A stretch of 64,000 bases of DNA from Streptomyces sp. NBC_00306 (GTDB lineage: Bacteria > Actinomycetota > Actinomycetes > Streptomycetales > Streptomycetaceae), in NCBI RefSeq assembly GCF_036169555.1, contig NZ_CP108032.1, positions 7,750,001 to 7,814,000 of the forward strand, in the 5' to 3' direction. Below, piece by piece: positions 51,824-60,597 of the stretch (the stretch's first letter is position 1; the number at the start of each line of letters is the position of its first letter). Under the pieces are notes generated by a model, which saw nothing but the letters and a program-made list of their open reading frames with translations, had not been told where the DNA came from and ran no database searches. The position numbers and the translations under genes were made by a program.

Positions 51824-52720
51824 TCACCGTGAGGCGAGGGGGGTTTCGGACTCGACGCGGCTGAGCTTCTCCGGGTTACGGACGTAGTAGAGGCCGGTGA
51901 CGCGAGCGTTCTCCACGCGGAACGCCAGTACGCCGTCGACCTCGCCGTCCAGGCGCAGGATGAGTCCCGGGTTGCCGTTGACCGTCGTGGACTCACCGGT
52001 GAGGACGCCGCCCGCCTTGTCGACACTGCCTGCCATGTACCGGAGCACCTTGTCGGGGCCGACGACCGGCCGCAGGGCCGCCAGCCTGAGGCCGCCGCCG
52101 TCGCTGACGAAAACAACGTCCGGCGCGAGTACATCGAGCAGACCCTGCAGATCCCCGGTCACGAGCGCGGACCGGAACGATTCCAACGCCGCCCGGGCTT
52201 CTTCCGGCGAAGCCGGTGTCCGCGGCCGGCGCGCGTCGACGTGCCGGCGGGCACGGTGGGCGATCTGGCGTGCGGCGGCGGCGCTCTTGTCGATCGCGGC
52301 CGCGATGTCCTCGTAGCCGAAGTCGAAGACTTCGCGCAGGACGAAGACCGCGCGTTCGGTCGGTGAGAGGGTCTCGAGGATGTACATGAGCGCCAGCGAC
52401 AGGTTCTCGGACAGTTCCACGTCCTCGGCCACGTCCGGCGCGGTGAGCAGGGGCTCGGGCAGCCAGGGGCCGACGTACGCCTCCCTGCGCCGCTTGACGG
52501 TGCGCAGCCGGTTGAGTGCCTGCCGGGTCGTGATCCTGACCAGGTAGGCGCGCTGGTCCCGCACCTGCGACTGGTCGACCTCGACCCACCGCAGCCAGGC
52601 CTCCTGGAGGACGTCCTCGGCGTCCGCCGCCGATCCGAGCATCTCGTAGGCGACGGTGAACAGCAGGTCGCGGTGGGCGACGAAGGCTTCCGTCGCGGGG
52701 TCGGCGGTGTGGTCGTTCAT
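51824..52720 (-). CDS. ECF41-group RNA polymerase sigma factor (SigJ-like)
   Basis: 298 residues. Sigma region 2 (LLFTVAYEMLGSAADAEDVLQEAWLRW) and region 4 (LSPTERAVFVLREVFDFGYEDIA), then a SnoaL-like C-terminal extension of about 110 residues containing the ECF41 signatures DGGG and YYVRNPEKL. The extension controls core binding in this group, which has no classical anti-sigma factor. It is on the same strand as, and downstream of, the oxidoreductase at 52982, whose promoter matches the ECF41 consensus. Confidence 0.93.
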   Translation of the reverse strand: MNDHTADPATEAFVAHRDLLFTVAYEMLGSAADAEDVLQEAWLRWVEVDQSQVRDQRAYLVRITTRQALNRLRTVKRRREAYVGPWLPEPLLTAPDVAEDVELSENLSLALMYILETLSPTERAVFVLREVFDFGYEDIAAAIDKSAAAARQIAHRARRHVDARRPRTPASPEEARAALESFRSALVTGDLQGLLDVLAPDVVFVSDGGGLRLAALRPVVGPDKVLRYMAGSVDKAGGVLTGESTTVNGNPGLILRLDGEVDGVLAFRVENARVTGLYYVRNPEKLSRVESETPLASR

Positions 52721-52981
52721 GTCGTGCGCTTCACTCTCTGGGAGTCGGCCCCATATGCCGGAACAGGCCGTGAGAGAACGGCCGGCCCGAAGGCGGGGTC
52801 GTCGGCGGCATTCTCCCCACTGATCAGGCTACGTGGGGTGGGTGGACCGGTGCGCGGCGCGCCTCGGCGCGGCCGGGCCGTACGTGGCCACGGCGTCGCG
52901 TGTTGCCTCGCCGGCTCGGTCCTTCCGGGGCCGGTCCGGTCGGACCGGCCCAGAGAGGCGACGTGGTGGCCGGGCCGCCCG

Positions 52982-54169
52982 TCAGGGGCTGGACGGCGTT
53001 GTGCGGTGTTCCGGCCGAGGCGTGTCCAGGCGGTCGTTGCCATCGCTCCGGGATGCGCGGGACGTGGCCTTGCGCGCCCCGGAGACCAACTTGTTGAGGG
53101 TGAACCGACAAGCGATCTCCTTGACGCCGGCACCGGGCCGCCCGCTGATGTGGAGCGCGTTCACCCTGTCGTTCGGATAGGAGAACTGGGTGACGCCCTC
53201 GTGTCGGCCGAGACTGAGGCACTGCCCCGCGAAGAACATCCGCACCGGAGCGGGCGTTCTCCCCTCGATCCGGCGCAGGATCGTCGCGGCCGCTGCCGGG
53301 CCCAGCTGCACGGCGGCCTGGCAGCTCATCCGGAACGGCCGGTCCGTCATTCCCGCCGCATCCCCGGTAGCGATGATGCGCGCGTCGTCCACGCTGGTCA
53401 GCGTCGCGTCGGTGACCAGACGGCCTTGGGCGTCGGTGCGCAGCCCGCTGCGAGAGGCCAGGTCCGGGACGCGGAAACCCGCGGTCCAGATCGTCACCGC
53501 GCTGGGCAGCTCGCGGCCGTCGTGGAGCTGTACACCGTCGCGGGTCACTTCCCTCACCCGCGCACGGGGACCTTCGAGGACGGTCACACCCAGCCTGGCG
53601 AGCCGCCGGGCGACCGGGCGGCGGACCCGGGCATGCAGGGAGGGGCCGAGCACGTCGCCGCAGACCAGGGTGACCCTGCGGCCCACTTCCGCCAGCTCGG
53701 CAGCGGTCTCCAGGCCGGTCGGGCCGGACCCGACCACGGTCACCGGATCCGACGCCGCCGTCGCTGCCAGAGCCGACCGCAGCAGGTCCGCCCCTTCGAT
53801 GTCCGACACCCGATGGGCGAACTCCGCCGCTCCGGGCACGCCGGGATCGAAGGCGCCGCTGCCCACCGCGTAGACGAGGTAGTCGTACGGGAGCGTGCTG
53901 CCCCCCGCCAGTGACACCGTGCGCTCGGCAGCGTCGATCCGGGTCGCGGTGTCGACCACCACCCGGACGTTCCCGCCCAGGACCTCACCGAAGCCCACGA
54001 CCGCGTCGTCGGAGCCCGCCACGCGCTGGTGCAGGCGGATCCGCTCGACGAAGTCGGGGCGCGCATTGACCAGCGTCACCGACACACCATTGTGCCGGGA
54101 CAGGCTGTTGGCCGCTGTCACGCCTCCGTACCCGCCGCCGACCACGACCACCTCGACGTTCCCGTTCAT
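52982..54169 (-). CDS. FAD-dependent NAD(P)H dehydrogenase-like oxidoreductase
   Basis: 395 residues, pyridine-nucleotide-disulphide oxidoreductase fold of the NDH-2/AIF type. N-terminal FAD motif VVVVGGGYGGVTAANSL, second nucleotide motif VTVVGSGPTGLETAAELAE, and ATGDAAG near residue 280. No redox-active cysteine pair. Oxidoreductases are the usual ECF41 targets, and the upstream region carries a matching promoter. Confidence 0.92.
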   Translation of the reverse strand: MNGNVEVVVVGGGYGGVTAANSLSRHNGVSVTLVNARPDFVERIRLHQRVAGSDDAVVGFGEVLGGNVRVVVDTATRIDAAERTVSLAGGSTLPYDYLVYAVGSGAFDPGVPGAAEFAHRVSDIEGADLLRSALAATAASDPVTVVGSGPTGLETAAELAEVGRRVTLVCGDVLGPSLHARVRRPVARRLARLGVTVLEGPRARVREVTRDGVQLHDGRELPSAVTIWTAGFRVPDLASRSGLRTDAQGRLVTDATLTSVDDARIIATGDAAGMTDRPFRMSCQAAVQLGPAAAATILRRIEGRTPAPVRMFFAGQCLSLGRHEGVTQFSYPNDRVNALHISGRPGAGVKEIACRFTLNKLVSGARKATSRASRSDGNDRLDTPRPEHRTTPSSP

Positions 54170-54203
54170 CGTCTCTCCCTATGTCATGTGGATTCGGCAT
54201 GGA

Positions 54204-54230
54204 GACACCAGCCGCGTATCCGGTGTGACA
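54204..54230 (-). promoter_or_regulatory. ECF41-type promoter (TGTCACA-N16-TGTC)
   Basis: On the minus strand TGTCACA (54224-54230) and TGTC (54204-54207) are separated by exactly 16 bp, the published ECF41 geometry, and the start codon of the oxidoreductase is 35 bp downstream. Confidence 0.75.
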
Positions 54231-54426
54231 ACCCTTGGATGAGACGTGGCACACACGGCACGGGGCGCAAGCGCCGCCCCTTCGGCTTCGGCCGCGAGTG
54301 GCGAGCCGGAAAGCGGAGCACATCCGTGTGCGGCAAGATCCGAACGGCAGGGCCCGGACTGGGCCTAGGCCTTTGGTGCCGGTTGACCTGGGCCTCCGGC
54401 CCGATCTGCCGCGCGCCGACAACCGT

Positions 54427-54432
54427 TAGCGT
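54427..54432 (+). promoter_or_regulatory. -10 element TAGCGT of a likely leaderless mRNA
   Basis: TAGCGT six bases before ATG 54439, no Shine-Dalgarno. Confidence 0.5.
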
Positions 54433-54438
54433 CCCACC

Positions 54439-55065
54439 ATGCGCTTTGGACTACTTGGCACCGGCAATGTCGCTCGAGCACTGGCCCACGGCTGGAAGGC
54501 CGCCGGACACGACGTGCTCCTCGGTTCACGTCAGCCCGAGGAGCGGACCGGCCTCGGGCTCCCCGTAGCGGGCCTCGACGAGACAGCAGCCCACGCGGAG
54601 GTACTCGTCAACGCCACCCCGGGGACCGTCTCCGTGGAACTGCTGCACTCCATCGGGGCGCCGGCGCTGGCCGGCACCCTGCTGATCGATGTCGGGGTCG
54701 GCCTCTCCGACGACTTCACCGAGCTCTCGCACCCCAACAGCAGCCTGGCAGAACAGATCCAGCACGCCTTCCCGCTGACACCCGTGGTGAAGACGCTGTG
54801 CACCATGGACTCCACCGTCATGACCGAACCGGGCGCACTGGACGGCCCGAGCACCGTCTTCCTCTCCGGTGACGACGCCGAAGCCAAACGGACCACCGGC
54901 CGGCTGCTCACCGACCTCGGATGGCCCCCCTCGTCCCAGCTGGACATCGGCGGCATCACCACCGCACGGGGACAGGAGCACTTCGCCCTGCTCTTCATGG
55001 GCATCGCGGGCGGTCTGGGTTCTCACACGTTCAACGTCAACGTGGTCACCCGCCCTCGTGCGTAG
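54439..55065 (+). CDS. NADPH-dependent F420 reductase-like / NADP oxidoreductase
   Basis: 208 residues. The N terminus MRFGLLGTGNVARALAHGW is the dinucleotide-binding motif of the F420-dependent NADP reductase family; NATPG, HAFPLTPVVKTLCTM and FLSGDDAEAK follow the family order. A cytoplasmic oxidoreductase that either reduces F420 with NADPH or has another partner. Confidence 0.88.
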   Translation: MRFGLLGTGNVARALAHGWKAAGHDVLLGSRQPEERTGLGLPVAGLDETAAHAEVLVNATPGTVSVELLHSIGAPALAGTLLIDVGVGLSDDFTELSHPNSSLAEQIQHAFPLTPVVKTLCTMDSTVMTEPGALDGPSTVFLSGDDAEAKRTTGRLLTDLGWPPSSQLDIGGITTARGQEHFALLFMGIAGGLGSHTFNVNVVTRPRA

Positions 55066-55292
55066 AGGGGGCATGAACTATCCGACCCGGGCCCGGGCGT
55101 CGTCCCCCCGGTCGTCCGAACCGTTGCGTGGCCGCAAGCGGCCGGACGCCCGAACGGCCGTCAGCAGAAACGTCATCCGTACATCCGTACAGGGGAGTGG
55201 CCTGCCCGGTTTCGCGTGCGACGGCGAGTCGCCGGAGAGAAACTGGGCAACAGGCCGCCGGGTGATGGTCGCCGGCCGGACAGAGGGAGAGT

Positions 55293-55874
55293 GTGATGGG
55301 GTGGATCACTGAGGAGTTCGGGGATTCCCACGAGGGCATTACCGGGGCGGTCCTCACGGACGGCCATGAACCCAAGCCCGTCTACCTGGACTTCGGCAGC
55401 GGCAGCGGTTCCGTGCACGAGACCAGCGAGTGGTGGGCCTACAACGGGGAGCTGAACCGGCCGAGGGCGGCAGCCGTCCGAGCGGCGTGCGCGTGCGGCT
55501 GGCGCGGCCCCGACTACCCCATCGCCTGGGACGAGTTGCCGGACGGCGGCCTGAACGACGTGGACACGTCGGGTCCGTACCGGGACTGGAGCGGGCACAT
55601 CGCCACCGTCGACCGCCGTACGGTGCCGCTGCCCGCCGAGGTGGCCGAGGCGATCGAGCGGCTGGACGAACAGCTGACCACTCTCGCCGAACAGGCACCG
55701 GTGGCCGCGCTGAGGGCGGCCGCGGCGCTGGAACGCATCACCGCCGCGGTCGGTCTGGAGGCCGCCCACGCGGTCCAGGCCGACGAGCTGTCCTTCGACA
55801 CGATCGCCACCGCGCTGGGCATCAGCCCGAAAGCCGCTCGCTCCCGCCTGACCCGGTACCTCCTCACGCATTAG
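55293..55874 (+). CDS. Hypothetical protein with C-terminal helix-turn-helix-like segment
   Basis: 193 residues. GTG 55293 (GGGAG upstream) is followed by ATG 55296. The N-terminal half is acidic and aromatic with a paired CACGW; the C-terminal 60 residues (AAALERITAAVGLEAAH...LSFDTIATALGISPKAARSRLTRYL) end in a clear helix-turn-helix. Possibly a DNA-binding regulator; not assigned to a family. Confidence 0.7.
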   Translation: MMGWITEEFGDSHEGITGAVLTDGHEPKPVYLDFGSGSGSVHETSEWWAYNGELNRPRAAAVRAACACGWRGPDYPIAWDELPDGGLNDVDTSGPYRDWSGHIATVDRRTVPLPAEVAEAIERLDEQLTTLAEQAPVAALRAAAALERITAAVGLEAAHAVQADELSFDTIATALGISPKAARSRLTRYLLTH

Positions 55875-56023
55875 ATACCGGAGTCGGCGGCCATGGCCCA
55901 CCGGCTGCTCGCGAAGCGGGAAGGGAAGGTGCTGGAGTTCAGCGCCCTCGTGGGCCGGGGTTGACCCCGGGCGCGGCGGCCACCGTGCCCGGGCGGGCCC
56001 GCGGGAGCCCTGAAGCGGCGGAG

Positions 56024-56533
56024 TCAGCGGCCCGTCGCTCCGTCGATCAGTTCGCGCAGGATGTCCGCGTGGCCGGCGTGGCGGCCGGTCTCCTCGATCA
56101 TGTGGGTGAGTGCCCAGCGGACGCTGGGGGCGGGGCTGTTCGGCTGAGGGCGGGGGACCGGTGCGCCGAGTTCGGTGCACCCGTCGAGGACGTCGTTCGC
56201 CCGCTCGACCGTCGCCCGGTAGCGGGCGACGACATCGGCCACGCTGTCGGCCGGCGCGGCCTGGAACGTCCCCGGCCAGTCGGTGACTTGGTCCCCGAGA
56301 AACGTCGCCCGCTCGACGAACGTGAGGTGATGGAGCAGGCCGAGCAGGTTCGTGCCCGACGGCACACCGGCTGTACGGACCTGTGGCTCCGGTGCGCCGT
56401 CGACCTTCGCGGCGATCGAGGCCCGCAGGTAGTCGAGGAAGCCACGCAGGGTGTCGAACTCGCTGCTGCCGGTGCGAGGCGGAGGGCTGTCGCCGCGTCG
56501 GTTGCGGCGGGAGGCGGTCGGCATGACGGTCAC
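56024..56533 (-). CDS. DinB-family (DUF664) protein
   Basis: 169 residues; four-helix DinB fold with the metal-site histidines in LLHHLTFVERATF and MIEETGRHAGHADILRE. Related to mycothiol-dependent transferases of actinomycetes. GTG 56533 or ATG 56524 are the possible starts. It follows the methyltransferase gene by 27 bp on the same strand, likely one operon. Confidence 0.88.
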   Translation of the reverse strand: MTVMPTASRRNRRGDSPPPRTGSSEFDTLRGFLDYLRASIAAKVDGAPEPQVRTAGVPSGTNLLGLLHHLTFVERATFLGDQVTDWPGTFQAAPADSVADVVARYRATVERANDVLDGCTELGAPVPRPQPNSPAPSVRWALTHMIEETGRHAGHADILRELIDGATGR

Positions 56534-56560
56534 CTTTGCATGGGTTGGGGGGTGTGTCGG

Positions 56561-57187
56561 TCAGGCGGTGCGGCGGATGAGCAGGACGTGGTCGATGACC
56601 TCGGCCGTCTGCCCACCCGGCCCGGACGCGATCCGGCGCGGTGTGTCAGCCCGCTCGATCGTCCACGTCGCCGGGTCCAGGTCCATACCCGCGGCGACCT
56701 CCTGCGGGGTCGGGTACCGGACGTCGGCATCCTGGTTCCACGACCACGGCGCGGCCGAGCCGTGATCGACGACCAGCAGGTGCCCGCCCACGCGCAGCGC
56801 GTGCGCGGCCGTGCGCAGGACGGTCGCCCTGTCCAGCGCGAAGGGGGTTTGCAGGTAGTGCGCGCAGATCAGGTCGTACGCACCCTGGGGGAACGAGTCC
56901 TGGAGATCGCGCCGCTCGGCGACGATCCGATCGCCCAGACCGCGTGAGCGTGCAAGGCCCGCGAGGCGCTCGACCGCCACGGCCGCGATGTCGACGGCGG
57001 TGATGTGCCACCCGTGGCGGGCGAGCCACAGTGCGTCGCCCCCGTCGCCGCATCCGAGGTCCAGCGCGTCGCCGGGCAGGCGGCCCGTGACCGTCTCGGT
57101 GAGACGGGCGTTCGGCCGCGGGTCGGTGGCTGCCGGCCGGCCCGCGTAGACGTCTTCCCAGAAGGTGACCGCATCGGTGGTACTCAT
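56561..57187 (-). CDS. Class I SAM-dependent methyltransferase
   Basis: 208 residues from ATG 57187 with AAGGAG upstream. Motifs ALDLGCGDGGDALWLARHGW, TAVDIAAVAVERL and YDLICAHYLQTP are typical of tellurite/thiopurine-like small methyltransferases. First gene of a unit with DinB; divergent from the XRE-cupin regulator, a common pair. Confidence 0.9.
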   Translation of the reverse strand: MSTTDAVTFWEDVYAGRPAATDPRPNARLTETVTGRLPGDALDLGCGDGGDALWLARHGWHITAVDIAAVAVERLAGLARSRGLGDRIVAERRDLQDSFPQGAYDLICAHYLQTPFALDRATVLRTAAHALRVGGHLLVVDHGSAAPWSWNQDADVRYPTPQEVAAGMDLDPATWTIERADTPRRIASGPGGQTAEVIDHVLLIRRTA

Positions 57188-57245
57188 CAAGGCTCCTTGT
57201 GTCGGATGCCCTCAGTCTTGGCCGGTGCCCGTGACCTGGCACGAA

Positions 57246-57266
57246 ATCTTGCGGTTCCGGCAAGAT
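57246..57266. promoter_or_regulatory. Candidate XRE operator ATCTTGC-N7-GCAAGAT
   Basis: Perfect 7-bp inverted repeat ending six bases before the GTG of the XRE gene; its right arm contains a -10-like CAAGAT. Placement implies autorepression and joint control of the divergent methyltransferase-DinB operon. Confidence 0.6.
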
Positions 57267-57272
57267 GGTCTT

Positions 57273-57878
57273 GTGGACCCTGGAACGGAAGACGTACTCG
57301 ATGCCGTGGGACCGCGGCTGCGTGCGCTGCGGCGCGACCGAGGTATCACCCTCGCCGACCTCGCTGCGACGACCGGGGTGTCGGAGAGCACCCTGTCCCG
57401 GCTGGAGAGCGGGCAGCGGCGGGCGACACTGGAGTTGCTGCTGCCGCTGGCCCGTACCTACGACGTTCCGCTGGACGACCTCGTCGGTGCGCCGCGCACA
57501 GGCGATCCGCGGATCCACCTGAAGCCGATCGAGCGGTTCGGGATGATCTTCGTGCCGCTGTCCAGGCGGCCGGGCGGAGTACACGCCTTCAAGATGATCA
57601 TCCCTGCGCGGCCGGCACCCCTCGAACCGACCCTCCAGACGCACGAAGGTTTCGAGTGGCTGTATGTGCTCAACGGCCGCCTGCGGCTGGTCCTCGGCGA
57701 GCGCGACCTGACGTTGCCGCCCGGTGAGGCGGCCGAGTTCGACACGTCCATGCCGCACTGGCTCGGCAGCGCCGACGGCGGCGTGGTCGAGCTTCTCATC
57801 CTCTTCGGCCTGCAAGGCGTACGAGCGCATGTACGGCCCGGCGTCCATCCGTCGGCTCACGGCGGGAGCCGGAAGTGA
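57273..57878 (+). CDS. XRE-family regulator with C-terminal cupin
   Basis: 201 residues from GTG 57273; the frame opens 36 codons earlier, but the promoter palindrome ends just before this codon. Helix-turn-helix at about 17-70 (ITLADLAATTGVSESTLSRLESG) and a cupin at about 115-185 (HEGFEWLYVLNGRLRLVLGERDL; LPPGEAAEFDTSMPHWLG). Autoregulated by the adjacent operator, by inference. Confidence 0.9.
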   Translation: MDPGTEDVLDAVGPRLRALRRDRGITLADLAATTGVSESTLSRLESGQRRATLELLLPLARTYDVPLDDLVGAPRTGDPRIHLKPIERFGMIFVPLSRRPGGVHAFKMIIPARPAPLEPTLQTHEGFEWLYVLNGRLRLVLGERDLTLPPGEAAEFDTSMPHWLGSADGGVVELLILFGLQGVRAHVRPGVHPSAHGGSRK

Positions 57879-57950
57879 GCTCAGCGAGATGGCCGCCGAC
57901 GCCATCTCGGTCCGAAGAACAGGATCTGTGCGATGCCGGAGGAGCGGAGC

Positions 57951-57982
57951 GCGCGCCACGACCGCCGGCGGTCGTGACGCGC
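57951..57982. terminator. Palindromic terminator between convergent genes
   Basis: CACGACCGCC / GGCGGTCGTG is a perfect 20-bp palindrome, extended after one mismatch by GCGCG / CGCGC. It lies between the XRE and DUF1996 stops. Confidence 0.7.
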
Positions 57983-58001
57983 GGGATGCCCGACGGGCTG
58001 A

Positions 58002-59369
58002 TCAGCCGCAGCGGCGGCCGGTGTTGATGCAGGCCACGGCCTTCCGCATCAATGGATCGGACATGGCGTTGATGAAGTCACCGTGGTCGGTGATCGGCTT
58101 GTGGAACGACTCGGGGAAGCTGTCGACAGCGAAGCGGGTGCTGCCGGCGAGACCGTTGTAGGTGACGCGCTGCACGAGCTGGGGGATCGCGCGGAAGCCC
58201 GTGGGGCAGTTGCCCCGGGCGTCGGCGAAGGCGACATGGGACCGGTGGTTGGCGCTGTCGGTGTTCGCACCGTCCCAGCAGCTCTGGAACTTCGAGATCC
58301 GTACGACCTTGCTGCCCTGCGGGCAGATCGGGTACTTGTCCTTCAGCTCGACCCGTGACTCGAATCCGGTGCAGCTCCAGCGGGCGTTGGCATTGGCTCC
58401 GCCGTTGGCGTTGGCCTTGGCGTCTCCGGTGATGATGCGCAGGAACCGGGGCATGGACGCGACCTTGGTGCGGGGGCTTCCGACGAACTGGAGGCTGACG
58501 GATGCCGGTGTCAGGATCTCTCCGACGTTGCCCTCGGATCCACCGCCGGGCTGGTCGGCGTCGGACGGCTCGACGCCGTCGCGGTCCCGCAGGACGGGCC
58601 AGTAGTACGTCGACCGGTCTCCGTTGGTGCAGGTGGTCCGGGCAGCAGCCAGGGACTCGTTCGTCGTGAAGGCGTCGACCCCGAGTGCACCCACGTAGTC
58701 ATGGGTATGGTGAGCGCCGTTGCCGACGCCCGGTGCCACGATGACGTTGTCCGAGTTGAACTGCCCCTTCTCGTTCACCCCGCACCGCGATACGAAGCTT
58801 CCTGTCGAGGCGTTGCGGCCCTTGCCGATCCGCTGGACGTTCGGCGCGAAGCTCGTGATGTCGACGAAGTCCTCCGCAGAGGGGCCGTTGTCGCCCTGTT
58901 GCGCACTGCCGTCCGTGTTCCCGCCGCCCGCTGTGACACGGTTCGCGTCCCCACCGCCGGCCGTGCAGAGGGCCAGGCTCTGGAGCCCTCGGGGACGTTC
59001 GGCGCCGGCCCGCTCGATGGCGATCTCGATACGCTCCAGGGCAGCCGCGCGTTCCGTTCCCAGGGGCTGGAGGACGATGCGGATCCTCTCGTCGTCGCCG
59101 CCCCTGGTCCCGGACATCTTCGCGTTGGCGCGCTCGGTCTGCTGCTTCAACAGGTGCAGTTCGCGCTCCACTTCGCCGCGTGCCGGGCCGGGAATCCGGG
59201 GCAGTCGTTCGGCAACGGAGGGGCAGGCGACGGCCTCCGGCTGCCTGGTTGCTGTCCCGGCGTTGGCGATGGCGTTGACCGCCACCAGTCCTCCGCCGCC
59301 CAGTAGCAGTCCGGCGACCGCCAACAGGGCGTTGCGTCGGCTGCGTTTCACTTTGTGTCGCTGATGCAT
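58002..59369 (-). CDS. Secreted DUF1996-domain protein
   Basis: 455 residues from ATG 59369 (GAGGACC upstream). A signal-anchor (ALLAVAGLLLGGGGLVAV, about 15-35), a helical linker, then from about 150 the DUF1996 domain: GVGNGAHHTHDYVGALGVDAF, STYYWPVLRD, SKFQSCWDGANTDSANHRSHVAF, CPTGFRAIPQLVQRVTYNG. Widespread secreted domain in fungi and Streptomyces, His- and Cys-rich, biochemical role unknown. A short KANANGGANANA low-complexity tract sits inside the domain. Confidence 0.88.
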   Translation of the reverse strand: MHQRHKVKRSRRNALLAVAGLLLGGGGLVAVNAIANAGTATRQPEAVACPSVAERLPRIPGPARGEVERELHLLKQQTERANAKMSGTRGGDDERIRIVLQPLGTERAAALERIEIAIERAGAERPRGLQSLALCTAGGGDANRVTAGGGNTDGSAQQGDNGPSAEDFVDITSFAPNVQRIGKGRNASTGSFVSRCGVNEKGQFNSDNVIVAPGVGNGAHHTHDYVGALGVDAFTTNESLAAARTTCTNGDRSTYYWPVLRDRDGVEPSDADQPGGGSEGNVGEILTPASVSLQFVGSPRTKVASMPRFLRIITGDAKANANGGANANARWSCTGFESRVELKDKYPICPQGSKVVRISKFQSCWDGANTDSANHRSHVAFADARGNCPTGFRAIPQLVQRVTYNGLAGSTRFAVDSFPESFHKPITDHGDFINAMSDPLMRKAVACINTGRRCG

Positions 59370-59829
59370 GAGGGTCCTCACCTCTCGGGCGGAGCAGTAG
59401 CGCCGCGCGTTCTCGGCCGTCCCCAGGGCGCCCTGACCTGTGTCCGCGACGGGCTCCCGACCGCGGCTCACACTGGCAGAGCAGACGCCCCATCAACACC
59501 GCTGACCAACTGACGTCACAGAGTGGTAAGGACCTGAGCGGCTCGAAGGGGGATGGGGTGGACCGACCCGTGCGCCCGACGCCCCACCGCCGGCACTCGG
59601 GACTGTCGGCGTGGGCTCGATGCGCGTGGGGAGGGCCACCGCCGCGTGCGAAACCCACACGGCAACGCCTGCGTGACTCCTTCTCCACGCCGTACTTCGA
59701 CACCGGCTGCGTGGCGGCCGAGGTCGCGCGGCGACCGTCGCTGAGCGTGCGGGCCGTGACCTACCGGCTGGCCACCAGCCGGCGGAGCGTGAGGGCGGCA
59801 GGGGCCCGCCCTCACGCGTGCGTCTGCCG
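59370..59829. other. Gene-poor interval
   Basis: 460 bp between the DUF1996 start and the GNAT stop. Only the PucR-like remnant is recognisable; the DUF1996 promoter must lie near 59370-59500. Confidence 0.4.
59667..59812 (+). pseudogene. Remnant of a PucR/CdaR-type regulator C terminus
   Basis: The plus strand reads RQRLRDSFSTPYFDTGC...AAEVARRPSLSVRAVTYRL, which follows the LRxTLRxYxDTGxNxxxAARxLxVxxxTVxYRL pattern of the PucR/CdaR terminal helix-turn-helix. Nothing upstream in any frame continues the protein, so only a decayed tail remains. Confidence 0.4.
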
Positions 59830-60597
59830 CTACGGCTGCTGTTCCGCGGGCAGCGAGAGGTAGAGGCGGGTGCCTTGCGGCCGGAAGCCGACGCGCTCGT
59901 AGACACGGCGGGAGCCGTCGCCGGCGTACTCCAGCCAGACCGATCCGGCCCCTTGCGCGAACATCGCCCCGGCCAGCGCGGCGGTCACCGCGGATGCGAT
60001 GCCGCGGCCGCGGTATCCGGGCCGGGTGCCGACGCCGGCCAGTTCGGCGGTGTCCTCGGCCGGCGGGGAACAGGATGCTCCGCCGAGGCAGCCGTCCTGC
60101 GGTGTGCGGACGAAGCGGACCGCGCCGCCGGTCTGCTGAATGCGCCGCAGTCGGTCCGCACCCTGCGGGGAGGGGGCGAAGACGTTTCCGAATGCCTCGG
60201 CGAGCGCGGCATCGAGCTCGCTGTACTCCTCATCGGTGGTCGGGGTCTCCACGCGCGGGGAGCCGGCGGAGCGAGGGGTCGCCAGGGTGCGCGGTGTGCA
60301 GAGGAGGTACTCGTGCACCGCCTCGGTGCCGAAGCCCGCCGCCCGCAGGGCCGGTGCCACGTGGGGCGCGGCTTGCGGTGCGAACTCCAGCCGGGGCAGC
60401 AGGCCGCGCTCCCGGAAGGCTTTGATCAGCGCCGCGACGTCACGCTCGCTCGGCTCGATGCCGGGCAGCGGAGTTGCGTAGTTGAGGTACGGACTGTCGG
60501 TGTCGGGGTCGAAGCCCGCAACGAAACCTCCGGTCTCGACGACCACGGGGCGACGGCGGAGGTTGGCTACGGCAAAGCTCTGGACCTGGTTGTCCAT
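59830..60597 (-). CDS. GNAT-family N-acetyltransferase
   Basis: 255 residues from ATG 60597 (GTG 60615 also in frame; GAGGT upstream). The C-terminal acetyl-CoA fold is clear: LAGVGTRPGYRGRGIASAVTAALAGAMF and WLEYAGDGSRRVYERVGF. The N-terminal 110 residues are a divergent first half (LNYATPLPG), so it resembles two-lobed GNAT proteins in which only the second lobe is catalytic. Substrate unknown. Confidence 0.88.
   Translation of the reverse strand: MDNQVQSFAVANLRRRPVVVETGGFVAGFDPDTDSPYLNYATPLPGIEPSERDVAALIKAFRERGLLPRLEFAPQAAPHVAPALRAAGFGTEAVHEYLLCTPRTLATPRSAGSPRVETPTTDEEYSELDAALAEAFGNVFAPSPQGADRLRRIQQTGGAVRFVRTPQDGCLGGASCSPPAEDTAELAGVGTRPGYRGRGIASAVTAALAGAMFAQGAGSVWLEYAGDGSRRVYERVGFRPQGTRLYLSLPAEQQP

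Noticed and set aside
58701..59364. Plus-strand ORFs opposite the DUF1996 gene
   Set aside because: Antisense shadows; the DUF1996 domain and signal anchor fix the coding strand.
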